From Gemmatimonadota bacterium (GTDB taxonomy: Bacteria; Gemmatimonadota; Gemmatimonadetes; Longimicrobiales; Gaopeijiaceae): a DNA stretch of 64,000 nucleotides. The notes below the pieces were generated by a model, which saw nothing but the letters and a program-made list of their open reading frames with translations, searched no databases and had not been told where the DNA came from. The translations under genes and the position numbers were made by a program. Positions within the stretch are counted from its first letter, which is position 1. Each line of letters begins with the position of its first letter. This document shows positions 1 to 8,724 of the stretch, one piece after another. The DNA lies in assembly GCA_022822445.1 (NCBI GenBank), contig JAJEBR010000024.1, positions 62,001-126,000 on the forward strand, read 5' to 3'.

Positions 1-1
1 C

Positions 2-1249
2 GAGATGGCCATCGAGGTGGACACGGAGGGGACCGTGCCGGTGGAATCGGGGGAGGACCGGCCGCGGGTCCCCGAAAAGGGCTGGCTTCCCGTGGAGGTG
101 CAGGAGGTGCCGCGCTTCGACCTGACGGTCGTGCCCGTGGTGACGGCGTCGCCCAACGGTCCGGCGGTGCACGACTGGACCGACGGGATGACGCCCGAGG
201 GCGAACAACTGCGCCACGCGCGCGCGGTCCTCCCGATCAGCGACATGACCGTGACCGTCCACGACGGATTCATGACCTCCGTGGACCTGACGACGACCGC
301 GGGCTGGGCCAAGCTGCTCGGCGAAGTGACCTTCCTGCGCGTTGGCGAGGGGGAACGCGGCTACTACTATGGGGCCGTGAGCCTGGACGAGAGTTCGACG
401 TCGCGGGGACTCGGCTTTATCGGCCACCCCGTCGCCGTGGGAAGGGCCGACCCCGAGATACTGGCTCACGAGGTCGGACACAATATGGGGCTGCACCATG
501 CTCCTTGCGGGGGGGCGATCGCGCCCGACATGAGGTTCCCCTACACGGGCGGCTCGATCGGAGTGTGGGGCTACGACTTCCACGGCGAACGACTGGTGAG
601 CGCGTCCCTGTACCGGGACATCATGGGGTATTGCAGCCCCAGCTGGGTCAGTGACTACCACTTTATCAAGGCTTTGGAGTTCCGGCTCAACGAGGAGTCG
701 GCGCTTGTCTCGGGTTCCGTGCCGGCATCAGGTCGGGAACTCGGACCGGAGTCGGCTGCCGAAGTGGCTCCGGCGGTCGTCGCGGGCTCGCTGGCCAGCA
801 GGGGCGACACCGGTTCCGGCACCCTGCTGCTGTGGGGCACGACGGGTCCGGGGCAGCTCGCACTGGACCCCGCGTTCATGGTGGATCTGCCGATTAGGCT
901 GCCTGCCGTCGAGGGACCCTACCGGCTGGAGGGATTCGGTCCGGCGGGCGATCGCCGCTTCGGCTTCGGCTTCGAACCCCTTCCGGTAGCCACGGGAGGG
1001 GGGACGTTCCTCTTTGCGGTGCCGTACGATCCCGCGTTGGACGGCGAACTGGGCCGGATCGAGCTGTCCGGGCCGGAAGGGCGGGTGACGCTGGAGGCTT
1101 TTGGATCCGCGCCGATGGCGATCGTCACCGAGCGGAGTAGCGGGCGGGTGCGCGCAATCGTGCGCGGCTGGACCGGCAGGGAGTTGCGCGGGTTGCGTCT
1201 TGCCCCGGGCGACGCCGAGATCCTGGTCAGCGAGGGGCTGCCGCGCTAG
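2..1249 (+). CDS. Metzincin-type zinc metalloprotease (5' end cut off)
   Basis: A zinc-dependent endopeptidase, probably secreted. The visible part contains HEVGHNMGLHH, which fits the metzincin zinc site HExxHxxGxxH, followed about 50 residues later by DIMGYC, a likely Met-turn. The C-terminal half (from about residue 240) is beta-rich and lacks obvious catalytic motifs; it may be an Ig-like or binding domain. The reading frame is open to the window edge, so the ATG at position 5 is probably internal and the signal peptide lies upstream. The exact peptidase family (M66-like or another metzincin) cannot be decided. The gene ends just before a tRNA on the opposite strand. Confidence 0.75.
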   Translation, partial: EMAIEVDTEGTVPVESGEDRPRVPEKGWLPVEVQEVPRFDLTVVPVVTASPNGPAVHDWTDGMTPEGEQLRHARAVLPISDMTVTVHDGFMTSVDLTTTAGWAKLLGEVTFLRVGEGERGYYYGAVSLDESSTSRGLGFIGHPVAVGRADPEILAHEVGHNMGLHHAPCGGAIAPDMRFPYTGGSIGVWGYDFHGERLVSASLYRDIMGYCSPSWVSDYHFIKALEFRLNEESALVSGSVPASGRELGPESAAEVAPAVVAGSLASRGDTGSGTLLLWGTTGPGQLALDPAFMVDLPIRLPAVEGPYRLEGFGPAGDRRFGFGFEPLPVATGGGTFLFAVPYDPALDGELGRIELSGPEGRVTLEAFGSAPMAIVTERSSGRVRAIVRGWTGRELRGLRLAPGDAEILVSEGLPR

Positions 1250-1276
1250 AAGCACCCCTTGGACAAGACCCCACAG

Positions 1277-1350
1277 TCGGGACGGCCGGATTCGAACCGG
1301 CGACCCCCTGAACCCCATTCAGGTGCGCTACCGGACTGCGCCACGTCCCG
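1277..1350 (-). tRNA. tRNA-Pro (anticodon GGG)
   Basis: Read on the minus strand, a 7-bp acceptor stem CGGGACG pairs with CGTCCCG (1344-1350 with 1278-1284). The T arm carries GGTTCGAATCC-like bases. The anticodon stem CCTGA/TCAGG encloses the seven-base loop ATGGGGT, giving anticodon GGG (proline). The discriminator base is A and no CCA is encoded. It lies between the convergent protease and the end of the methyltransferase gene. Confidence 0.93.
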
Positions 1351-1362
1351 TGGACGAGGAAG

Positions 1363-2601
1363 CTAAGGCTTCGCGGGTTCCAGTGGAAGGCGGGAGAGTG
1401 GCAGCCCGGCAGGCTGACCGGCCGGGATCGCCGCCCGCATCTCCCGAATGTCCTCCGGACCCACCCTGCAGCACCCCCCCACCCCCGCCGCCCCTGCCGC
1501 GATCCACGCGCGGCACGCTTCCCCCCACTCGGCTTCCCCCTCGGCGCGCCCCCACCGCTTGCGCGCGGCGTCCCACTCGCCCCCGGCGTTCGGGTAGGCG
1601 AGGATCGGCTTGGCGGTCCCCGCCGCCAGCGCCGCGACCAGCCCGGGGAGAAACCGGGGCGCCGTGCAGTTCACCCCAACCGCCCCCACCACCTCGCACC
1701 CCTCGGCCCAGGCGGCCACCTCGGCGATGGGCGTGCCGTCGCTGAGGTGGCCCTCGTCGCGGCAACTGAAGCTGAACCAGGCGGGCGTCCGAACCGGGGT
1801 GGCCGCCGTGGCGGGCGCGGCGTCCGCCCGAACCGGAGCGGCGCCCTCTCGGGCCGGTGTCCCGCCGTCTCGGGCCGGTGTCCCGCCCTCCCGGGCCGCG
1901 CCCGCTCCCTCCCGGGCCAGGTCCGCGAGCGCCCGCGCCTCGACGAGGGTGGGGATGGTCTCGCAGAGCAGCACGTCCGCGCCGCTTTGCGCCAGCAGCT
2001 CCCAGCGCCGGCGGTGGAAGTCAACGAGGGCGGCGCGACCGATCCCGTAATCGCCGCGATACTCGGAGCCGTCGGCCAGGAACGCGCCGTAGGGCCCGAT
2101 GCTTGCCGCGACGAGGGGGTGGGGGCGGGGGGCGCGGGCGGGGTCGTGTTCCGCGGCAAGGCGGTCGTTCACCGCGCGGCGGGGTTCGCGCTCCACCCGG
2201 GACAGGTCACGCCCCGCCCGGAAGCGATCGCGAACGCGCACCGCGAGCTCGACCGCGCCGAGGAGAACCCGCTCGGCCTCGGTGGCGGACAGACCGCGCG
2301 CCGCCAGGCCCGGGAAGGTGGCCTGGTAGGTGGCGGTCGTGATGCAGTCGGCGCCGGCCTCGAGGAAGGCGTGGTGCACCGCCTCTATCGCGCCGGGGTC
2401 CTCCAGCAGGACCCTGGCGGACCAGAGCGGGTCGTTCAGGTCGTGTCCGGCTCGCTCGAGTTCGCTGGCCAGGCCTCCGTCGAGGAGGAGGCAGCCGGTC
2501 CCGTTCAGCGCCCGGTCAGCACGGTGCCTCGCCGGCCTCGCAGCGACACCGGCATCCCCCACGGACTGCCGTGTTGCAGGTGCGGCCACGGGGTCGTCCA
2601 C
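1363..2601 (-). CDS. Homocysteine S-methyltransferase family protein
   Basis: A pterin-independent methyltransferase of the MmuM/BHMT type, which moves a methyl group from a methylated donor such as S-methylmethionine to homocysteine in the cytoplasm. It shows the N-terminal LLLDGGLASELE, the middle GVNCTAP and the C-terminal GGCCRVGP; these supply the three cysteine zinc ligands of the family. The start is a GTG 6 bases after the stop of the upstream transporter, so the two are probably co-transcribed. Odd feature: a low-complexity stretch of about 40 residues (7-residue repeats like AREGGTP) sits in the middle of the barrel. The donor substrate is not known. Confidence 0.85.
   Translation of the reverse strand: MDDPVAAPATRQSVGDAGVAARPARHRADRALNGTGCLLLDGGLASELERAGHDLNDPLWSARVLLEDPGAIEAVHHAFLEAGADCITTATYQATFPGLAARGLSATEAERVLLGAVELAVRVRDRFRAGRDLSRVEREPRRAVNDRLAAEHDPARAPRPHPLVAASIGPYGAFLADGSEYRGDYGIGRAALVDFHRRRWELLAQSGADVLLCETIPTLVEARALADLAREGAGAAREGGTPARDGGTPAREGAAPVRADAAPATAATPVRTPAWFSFSCRDEGHLSDGTPIAEVAAWAEGCEVVGAVGVNCTAPRFLPGLVAALAAGTAKPILAYPNAGGEWDAARKRWGRAEGEAEWGEACRAWIAAGAAGVGGCCRVGPEDIREMRAAIPAGQPAGLPLSRLPLEPAKP
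1847..1930. repeat. 21-bp in-frame tandem repeat inside the methyltransferase gene
   Basis: Four degenerate 21-bp units start at 1847, 1868, 1889 and 1910; the first two differ at only the last base. The period is seven codons and encodes AREGGTP-like units, so the expansion keeps the reading frame of the host enzyme. Confidence 0.85.
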
Positions 2602-2607
2602 AGTCCG

Positions 2608-4074
2608 CTACGCCGGGAACCGCCGAAGGAACAAGGCATACAGCACCACCACCGCGCCCGCACAGCCCAGGAAGAGGACCGGGTCACCCGCGCCCACACC
2701 GAAGCCGCCAAGCAGAACGAGGGCCACGGCAACCGGGATGATGAAGCGCACGAAGGGACGCCACGCGGCGCCCACGCGCATCCGGCCGGCGCCCCGGTTT
2801 GTGTCCTCCTGGAAGCGCCGCCACCCCCAGGTGGAGACTACGTACAGTGAGATCAGCAACCCGGCCGCGCCGATCATGTAGTCCCCCGAGACCCGGTTCG
2901 CGAAATCGAACAGGTCCATCCCCCAAATACGTATGTGGGCCCAGATTCCTTCAGACAGGATCACGGGGATGCAGATGAGGAAGGAAAGCACCCCGCAGAG
3001 TGCCACCGCGCGTTGCCGCGCCATCCCCAGCGAGTCGCCGGCCGACGCGACCAGGATTTCGAAGACCGCCACCTGGGAGGTGAACCCCGCGACCAGCAGC
3101 AGGAAGAAGAACGCGGCGCCGAACACCGCGCCGCCCGGCATCTGCTGGAAGAGCGAGGTCATCGTGACGAAGAGCAGCCCCGCGCCCTGGTCCGGGTCCA
3201 TCCCGAAGGCGAAGAGGGCGGGGAACAGGACGAACCCGGCCATCACCGCGACGCCCGTGTCGAAGGCCACGACCAGCGCCGCGTTGCCCGGCACGTCGCT
3301 GTTGCGGGCGTCCAGGTAGCTGCCGAGGCCGAAGGCCGTCGCCATCCCGATCCCGATCGAGAAGAACGCCTGACCGAGCGCCGCCAGCACCGCCGATCCC
3401 GTCAGAGCGGACAGATCAGGCGTCAGGTACCAGGCCAGGCCGGCGGCGGCCCCCGGCAGCGTGATCGCCCGAACCGCCAGCGCGGCGAGGAGCACGACCA
3501 GCAGCGGCATGAGCACCTTGGCATACCGCTCGATCCCCCTGGCCACGCCGCGGCTTACGACCAGGGCCATGAGTAGAACGATCACGCCGGCGTAGCCGAC
3601 CACCGGTCCCGGCGTGGCGGTGAAGGCGTCAAAGGCCGCCCGGGTCTCGGCAGGGGTCTGTCCAGGGCCGCCGCCCCCGCCGACGAACATCACGAAGTAC
3701 GCCGCCAGCCAGGCGATCAGCATCACGTAGTAGCTGGTGATGAGCACCGCCGCGGCCACGCCGAGCCACCCGATCAGGTTCCACGGACTCGTGCGGGAGC
3801 CGGTGAGCTGCCGCATTCCGGCGATCGGGGTGCGTCCGGACTTGCGCCCCAGGCTCAGCTCGGCGGTCATCAGGGGGATGCCGATGAAGATCGCGATGGC
3901 CACGTAGACCAGGAGGAACGCGCCGCCGCCGTTCTCCCCGGCGAGGTAGGGGAAACGCCAGATGTTCCCGAGGCCGACCGAGAACCCCGCCGTGGTAAGG
4001 ATGAAACCGGTCCGGCTGCTCCAGCGCTCGCGCCTGGCCGGAGTCGGCGGCCCCGCGCCTCCTTCGGTGCTCAC
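2608..4074 (-). CDS. Sodium:neurotransmitter symporter (NSS) family transporter
   Basis: A Na+-coupled amino acid or amine importer of the LeuT/TnaT type in the inner membrane. The first membrane segment carries GNIWRFPYL (residues 36-44), the unwound Na+/substrate-binding helix typical of the family. It is followed by about eleven more hydrophobic segments, and 488 residues is a normal length. The start is GTG at 4074 with no clear Shine-Dalgarno sequence, and it lies inside the first unit of a 35-bp tandem repeat. It is followed after 6 bases by the homocysteine methyltransferase gene, which suggests a methionine-related or methylated amino acid substrate; that is inference. Confidence 0.9.
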   Translation of the reverse strand: MSTEGGAGPPTPARRERWSSRTGFILTTAGFSVGLGNIWRFPYLAGENGGGAFLLVYVAIAIFIGIPLMTAELSLGRKSGRTPIAGMRQLTGSRTSPWNLIGWLGVAAAVLITSYYVMLIAWLAAYFVMFVGGGGGPGQTPAETRAAFDAFTATPGPVVGYAGVIVLLMALVVSRGVARGIERYAKVLMPLLVVLLAALAVRAITLPGAAAGLAWYLTPDLSALTGSAVLAALGQAFFSIGIGMATAFGLGSYLDARNSDVPGNAALVVAFDTGVAVMAGFVLFPALFAFGMDPDQGAGLLFVTMTSLFQQMPGGAVFGAAFFFLLLVAGFTSQVAVFEILVASAGDSLGMARQRAVALCGVLSFLICIPVILSEGIWAHIRIWGMDLFDFANRVSGDYMIGAAGLLISLYVVSTWGWRRFQEDTNRGAGRMRVGAAWRPFVRFIIPVAVALVLLGGFGVGAGDPVLFLGCAGAVVVLYALFLRRFPA

Positions 4075-4245
4075 GCGCTTGCGGCCCGGCGACTTGCCGT
4101 CGATGTCACGCGCTTCCGGCCTTGCGGCTCGGCGTCGATGTCACGCGCTTGCGGCCCGGCGGCTTGCCGTCGATGTCACGCGTTTCCAGCCTGGCGGCTC
4201 GCCACGCGCTTCCAGCCCCGGGCCTCGTCGCCGTCGGTGCCACGC
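4071..4245. repeat. 35-bp tandem repeat at the transporter start
   Basis: Three exact-length 35-bp units begin at 4071, 4106 and 4141, each starting TCACGCGCTT and ending CGTCGATG. They are followed by a shortened unit at 4176 and a diverged unit at 4202. The array covers the GTG start of the transporter and most of the gap to the GroES-like gene. The period is not a multiple of three, which fits non-coding DNA. Confidence 0.85.
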
Positions 4246-4261
4246 GGGGACTCTCCACCGA

Positions 4262-4651
4262 CTACTGGAAAAGCGGTCCCGCAGTCGGGTCGGTCTCCCG
4301 CACCAGCGTCAGGATGGCCGCCTGCGGAACAACCAGGTATTCCTTGCCCTCGAAGCTGATCTCCACCGCCGCCTTGCGGAAGAAGATCGCGAAGTCTCCG
4401 ACGTGGGCCTGCACCGGCAGGTAGCGGGCCTCCCCCGAGCCGATCTTCCAGGGTTCCTCATTGAGTTCCGTGGGCGCGCCTATCGGCGTGCCGGGGCCGG
4501 TCGCGATCACCCGTCCGCCCTGGACGGACTGCTTGTCGACTGCGGACGCGGGCAGGTACAGGCCTACCTTGCTCCGCCCCTCACCCTCCTCGGGCTCGAT
4601 GAGGACGCGGTCCCCGACGACGATCAGCTGCTTGCGGTGCTTGCCTTCCAC
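4262..4651 (-). CDS. GroES-like co-chaperonin (Cpn10 family)
   Basis: A 129-residue protein resembling the GroES fold. It shows the N-terminal DRVLIEPEE, a GGRVIATGPG stretch and the C-terminal FEGKEYLVVPQAAIL, matching the family pattern DRVLVK...GKVVAVG...GEEYLILRE. I chose GTG at 4651 because GGAG lies five bases upstream; a longer reading frame would run into the aminotransferase gene. It is longer than classical GroES (about 95 residues) and no groEL lies nearby, so it is probably an accessory or divergent Cpn10. Its partner is unknown. Confidence 0.75.
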   Translation of the reverse strand: MEGKHRKQLIVVGDRVLIEPEEGEGRSKVGLYLPASAVDKQSVQGGRVIATGPGTPIGAPTELNEEPWKIGSGEARYLPVQAHVGDFAIFFRKAAVEISFEGKEYLVVPQAAILTLVRETDPTAGPLFQ

Positions 4652-4779
4652 TTTCGCTCCGTGAGTGTCGGTCTGGCGCTTGCGCGGACCCGGGCCCCGG
4701 GCGACGAAACCACGCTGCACGCTCGCCGCTCGCGACCGGCTGTCCGCCCCTGATGATGTGCGGCACGCGGACGGCAAAG

Positions 4780-5997
4780 TCAACCCGTGGGTGCGGCTGG
4801 CTGGTCGGCGCTGACGTGCGTCCGGGACGGCGGGGCCGGACCGGATGGAGGATCGTGCGCCGCCTCCGCTCCGCCGCCCGTTTCGACCGCCTCGCCGAGA
4901 GTCCGGGCGACGTGCCGGATCTGCGACTCGGTCAGCTCCGGGAAGACCGGGAGCGCAAGGACGCAGCCAGCGGCGCGCTCGCTCACGGGGAGGTCGCCGG
5001 GACGGTAGCCGAGGTCCGCAAAGCACTCCTGCAGGTGGAGGGGGATGGGGTAGTAGATCGCCGTGCCGACTCCGGCCGCCGCCAGCTCCGCCTGAACCCG
5101 GTCGCGGCCGGCGACGCGGACGACGTACTGGTTGAAGACGTGGTGGCCGGTGACGACGCGGGGGAGTCGCAGGCGGTCGCCGGACCGGTGTGCGGCCGGA
5201 CCGAGGAGGCGGGTGTAGAGAGCGGCGTTGCCGATGCGGGCGGCGGTCCAGCGGTCCAGATGGGGCAGTTTTGCATGGAGCACCGCGGCCTGAAGCGCGT
5301 CGAGGCGGAAGTTGCCGCCGACGAAGCGGTGATGGTAGCGGGAGGTCTCGCCGTGAACGCGCAGGGCCCGTAGCCGGTCGGCGCGGGCGTGGTCGCTGGT
5401 GACGACGAGGCCGCCGTCGCCCCAGCCGCCCAGGTTCTTGGTGGGGAAGAAGGAGAAGCAGCCGTAGTCGCCCAGCGAGCCGGCGCGGTGGCCGTCGTGC
5501 CGGGCGCCGATCGCCTGCGCGGCGTCCTCGATGACCGCGATGCCTTGCTCCCGGGCGACGTCCAGGATCGGGGCCATCTCGGCCATCTGTCCGAAGAGGT
5601 GGACGGGGATGATCGCGCGGGTCCGCTCCGTGATCCGCTCGGCCACCCCGGCCGGGTCGATGTTGAGCGTAACCGGGTCGACATCCGCAAAGACCGGCGT
5701 GGCGCCGACCCGGGCGATGACGCCGGCGGTCGCGAAGAAGGAGAAGGGTGTGGTGACGACTTCGTCCCCCGGCCCGATCCCCTCCGCCATCAGCGCGAGC
5801 AGGAGGGCGTCGGTTCCCGACGAGACGCCGATTCCGTGGCGGGCGCCCACGTACCCTGCCATGGCTGCCTCGCAGGCCTCCACGACCGGGCCCAGGACGA
5901 AGCGCTGCGAGCGCACGACCCGGGCCACGGCGTCGTCGAGCTCCTCCCGGATGGCTGCGTACTGTGCGGTGAGATCGAGCAGGGGTACCTTCATCAT
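4780..5997 (-). CDS. DegT/DnrJ/EryC1/StrS family aminotransferase
   Basis: A PLP-dependent sugar aminotransferase that converts a keto-sugar nucleotide to an amino sugar, usually for surface polysaccharide. It has the N-terminal VPLLDL, the PLP-binding SSGTDALLLAL, IEDAAQAIGA, and FFPTKNLGGWGDGG, whose lysine (about residue 187) would form the Schiff base. It has 405 residues, with two adjacent ATG codons at 5997 and 5994. The C-terminal 30 residues are Pro/Ala-rich and may be disordered. It is divergent from the permease 29 bases away. No other sugar-nucleotide gene is adjacent, so the substrate cannot be inferred. Confidence 0.9.
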   Translation of the reverse strand: MMKVPLLDLTAQYAAIREELDDAVARVVRSQRFVLGPVVEACEAAMAGYVGARHGIGVSSGTDALLLALMAEGIGPGDEVVTTPFSFFATAGVIARVGATPVFADVDPVTLNIDPAGVAERITERTRAIIPVHLFGQMAEMAPILDVAREQGIAVIEDAAQAIGARHDGHRAGSLGDYGCFSFFPTKNLGGWGDGGLVVTSDHARADRLRALRVHGETSRYHHRFVGGNFRLDALQAAVLHAKLPHLDRWTAARIGNAALYTRLLGPAAHRSGDRLRLPRVVTGHHVFNQYVVRVAGRDRVQAELAAAGVGTAIYYPIPLHLQECFADLGYRPGDLPVSERAAGCVLALPVFPELTESQIRHVARTLGEAVETGGGAEAAHDPPSGPAPPSRTHVSADQPAAPTG

Positions 5998-6026
5998 GCC
6001 CCTAAGCTAAACCGACCGGAGCCGCC

Positions 6027-8018
6027 ATGGCATTGCACCGCATCGCGATCTTGAGCTGCGCCGTGCTCGTTGCCCTGATGGTCGCGGCGGCGCTGCTGGT
6101 CCGCGGCGGGGACGGCACCGGTCCCTTCCACGTCATCGAGACTGCGGCGACGCCGACCGTGGAGGTGGCGGGTCTCCCCGCGCCGTCCATCCCGGCCGCG
6201 AGGGCCGAACGCGCCGACCTGGGCCAGCTTGCCACGACGGCGCTGATCCTGCTGCTGCTGGGTGCGTTGACGGTACTGGTGACCCTGCTTGGCGTGATCG
6301 GCGCCGAGAATCTTGCGCGCAAGGGCCGCCGGGTGATCGAGGTCATGCTGGGCGCGCCGCCACGGTGGCTGGTGGGCGGGGCCGCGCGGCTCTGGCGCCG
6401 CCGCCTGATCATCGCGGGAGCGCTGGGCGGGGGGCTCTGCGCCGCCGCGGCCGCCTGGCTGGTTGGCGTGGCGCCACCGGGAACGGGCCTCGCCGCGCCC
6501 ACCCTGTGGCTCCCCGCCGCGGTGCCGCTCTTCATCGCCCTGTTGGTGCTTGCTGCCGGTGTTGTGCCCGTGTGGCGGCTGTACGCGCGGGGCAGGCCGC
6601 TCTCCGAGGAAGCTGAGCAGCGACAGCACACCGATCCGCGCCCGCAGCGGTTCAACCGGATCCTCATCATCATGGTGCAGCTCGCGATCGCGGTCGCGAT
6701 CGTGGCCAGTTCGGGGCTTCTGCTGCTCTCCAGCGCGAGTCGGCCGGGCCTGCCCGGGGTGGCTGGAGGTGGCGCCCGGACCGGGGATGGCACGCGGGAA
6801 GGAAACGCGGGTTCGGGCCAGACCGTGGTCGGCACGCTCGCGTCACAGGCGGATGGTGCCGCGGCGGACGAGGCGCGGGCCGGGATCTACGAGTCGGCGC
6901 TGGACGCGCTGCGGGACGCACCCGGTCTCGCCGCCGAGAGCCTCGCCACCCCCGGTGCCTGGATGGGCCGCGGCCCGGAGATCGTGGCGGTGAACGAGTG
7001 CGGCCCCTGCTATGCCGGCGGGATGCCGCATCCGATCCACCGGGCGCGAGTCCAGGTGCATGCGGTGATGCCGGGATTCTTCGCGCAGCGGGGCATGCGT
7101 TTCCTGGCAGGCGGTGGATTTGCCGGAGACAACGGGGGTTCGGACGCCGAGACGGGTGGCGGTGCGGTCGCCGGGCTGCGCGAAGGTCCGGATACCGGGA
7201 CCCGCGAAGGTCCGGATACCGAGACGCTTGGCCGTCCGGAAACCGAGACGCGCGAGAGTCCGGTCCCCGTCCGGGGGTCCGTGGTCATCAACGAGGCCTA
7301 CGCCCTCGCCCACTTCGTCAATCCGTTGGAAAGGTCCGTCGCATTGCGGGGAGAGGGCGGGGAGGAGATCTGGTACGACGTGATCGGTGTTGTCAGCGAC
7401 GTCCCCCGGGGTGGCTTGGGGAACTCGGGTTCGGCGTACGCGGTGTACTACTCCGCGCTGGTGCACCCCCCCGCCGAGATCGAGCTCGTCGCGACAGTGG
7501 ATGTACCGCCCGCCGCAGGGCTGGACGACTCGCTGCGGGTCGTCCGCCAGGCGCTGGATGCCGCTCCCGGGGGCGAACTCGTCATCAGCGATTTCAGGCG
7601 AGCCGACGACGAGCTGGAAAGGGTCTACGGCACGGCCGGCTGGCTGGGCGGGGGCATGCGCTTGGCCGGAGTGCTGGCCGGCCTCGTGGCGCTGGCGGGG
7701 GTGACGAGCACGCTGCGCGCCCACATCCGTTCCCGCCTCCGGGAGATGGGCGTCCGCGCTGCCCTCGGCGCCCCCCCGCGGACGCTGCGCAGGATGGTGC
7801 TGCGGGAAGCGCTTCGACTCGCCGCCACCGGCACTGGCCTGGGTCTTTGGGTGGCTACGTTCCTGATCGCCTTCATGAGCCCGAATGCCGTGGCCATCTT
7901 CAGCCCGCCGCTGTTCGTGGGGGTGGCGGTGCTGTTCATCGGCACTGCGGTCGTGGTCGCGCTCCCCGCCGCGAGACTGGCGGCTTCGGCGGATCCGCGG
8001 GAGGTGATGGAGGGATAG
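6027..8018 (+). CDS. FtsX-type ABC permease (orphan, ADOP-like)
   Basis: An inner-membrane permease with two FtsX/MacB-type cassettes. The first covers residues about 65-200; the second (about 540-660) contains RLREMGVRAALGAPP, the hallmark of the FtsX domain. A MacB-like periplasmic domain lies between them and begins after the membrane helix near residue 220. No ATPase gene is adjacent, as in the duplicated orphan permeases of Acidobacteria and relatives. GGAG lies five bases before the ATG. The periplasmic domain is interrupted by four 24-bp repeats. The transported or moved substrate is unknown. Confidence 0.78.
   Translation: MALHRIAILSCAVLVALMVAAALLVRGGDGTGPFHVIETAATPTVEVAGLPAPSIPAARAERADLGQLATTALILLLLGALTVLVTLLGVIGAENLARKGRRVIEVMLGAPPRWLVGGAARLWRRRLIIAGALGGGLCAAAAAWLVGVAPPGTGLAAPTLWLPAAVPLFIALLVLAAGVVPVWRLYARGRPLSEEAEQRQHTDPRPQRFNRILIIMVQLAIAVAIVASSGLLLLSSASRPGLPGVAGGGARTGDGTREGNAGSGQTVVGTLASQADGAAADEARAGIYESALDALRDAPGLAAESLATPGAWMGRGPEIVAVNECGPCYAGGMPHPIHRARVQVHAVMPGFFAQRGMRFLAGGGFAGDNGGSDAETGGGAVAGLREGPDTGTREGPDTETLGRPETETRESPVPVRGSVVINEAYALAHFVNPLERSVALRGEGGEEIWYDVIGVVSDVPRGGLGNSGSAYAVYYSALVHPPAEIELVATVDVPPAAGLDDSLRVVRQALDAAPGGELVISDFRRADDELERVYGTAGWLGGGMRLAGVLAGLVALAGVTSTLRAHIRSRLREMGVRAALGAPPRTLRRMVLREALRLAATGTGLGLWVATFLIAFMSPNAVAIFSPPLFVGVAVLFIGTAVVVALPAARLAASADPREVMEG
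7179..7274. repeat. 24-bp in-frame tandem repeat inside the permease gene
   Basis: Four consecutive 24-bp units start at 7179, 7203, 7227 and 7251 and encode REGPDTGT, REGPDTET, LGRPETET and a diverged unit. The period is eight codons, so the reading frame is kept. It lies in the periplasmic domain and is probably a surface loop expansion. Confidence 0.88.
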
Positions 8019-8075
8019 TCGTTGGCCGGTCGGAGTGTCGTTCCACCGGGATGGCCTGTCGACCGGGGGGCGGGT

Positions 8076-8699
8076 CTATCCCGCGTCGTCCCGCCAGAGC
8101 GTCTGCTGCAGCGCCCCGGCCTCCAGATCGAGGAGACGCCGCTTGCGCGCCAGGCCGCCGCCGTATCCGCCCAGATCGCCGCCGGTCCGGATGACTCGGT
8201 GACAGGGAACGACGATCGCGATTCGGTTGTCGCCGTTGGCGCGACCCACCGCGCGCACTGCTCCCCCGGAGCCGACACGCCGGGCGAGCTCGGCGTAGCT
8301 GATCGTGGTCCCGTAGGGGATTTCAAGCAGCGCGCGCCATACCCGTTCCTGAAAGCCGGTTCCGGCCAACACCACCGGAACGGAGAATCCCCTGCGCTCG
8401 CCCGCGAAGTACTCGCCCAACTCCTGCTCCAGGGCGCGGGTGTGCGGGTGCGGACCCGGTGCCATGGGGCCTTTCATCTCCTGCAGCCGTTCGAGCTGCC
8501 GTGGAAGCGTCTTGCGCCCGGCGAACTCCAGGAGGCACACACCGGCGTCCGTTGCCCCCGCCACCATCTCGCCCAGCGGCGTCTGCAGGCGCGTGGTGCT
8601 GATCCTAGCGGCCAACGTAGTAGGCCCCCGCTGCACTCGGGCGACGATGCGTTCGCGCTGGTTTGCGGCCCTCGCGTATTCGAAATGTAAGAACAACAT
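8076..8699 (-). CDS. ogt: Methylated-DNA-protein-cysteine methyltransferase (Ogt/Ada C-terminal type)
   Basis: A suicide repair protein that moves the alkyl group from O6-alkylguanine to its own cysteine. It carries the active motif VVPCHRVI and the downstream GYGGGLARKRRLL loop. The body resembles the methyltransferase half of Ada. The first 30 residues (before about TTRLQTPLG) do not belong to the catalytic domain. The ATG at 8699 lies inside the conserved 27-bp motif at 8698-8724, so the true start may be further in. It follows the AlkA-like gene on the same strand, forming an alkylation-repair pair. Confidence 0.88.
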   Translation of the reverse strand: MLFLHFEYARAANQRERIVARVQRGPTTLAARISTTRLQTPLGEMVAGATDAGVCLLEFAGRKTLPRQLERLQEMKGPMAPGPHPHTRALEQELGEYFAGERRGFSVPVVLAGTGFQERVWRALLEIPYGTTISYAELARRVGSGGAVRAVGRANGDNRIAIVVPCHRVIRTGGDLGGYGGGLARKRRLLDLEAGALQQTLWRDDAG

Positions 8700-8724
8700 T
8701 ACAAAATGTCATGTTTTCTTTACC
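8698..8724 (+). promoter_or_regulatory. Dispersed 27-bp AT-rich motif, site A
   Basis: ATTACA at 8698, a 15-bp spacer containing TGTCATGT, then TTTACC at 8719. A TGTAA on the left (8686-8690) forms an inverted repeat with the first hexamer. The site covers the last codons of the AlkA-like gene and the first bases of ogt. It matches the other four sites in this window in hexamer spacing and core. Operator, promoter and small repeat element are all possible. Confidence 0.6.

Noticed and set aside
4071-4245. CRISPR array
   Set aside because: Units are directly adjacent with no spacers, so it is a tandem repeat.
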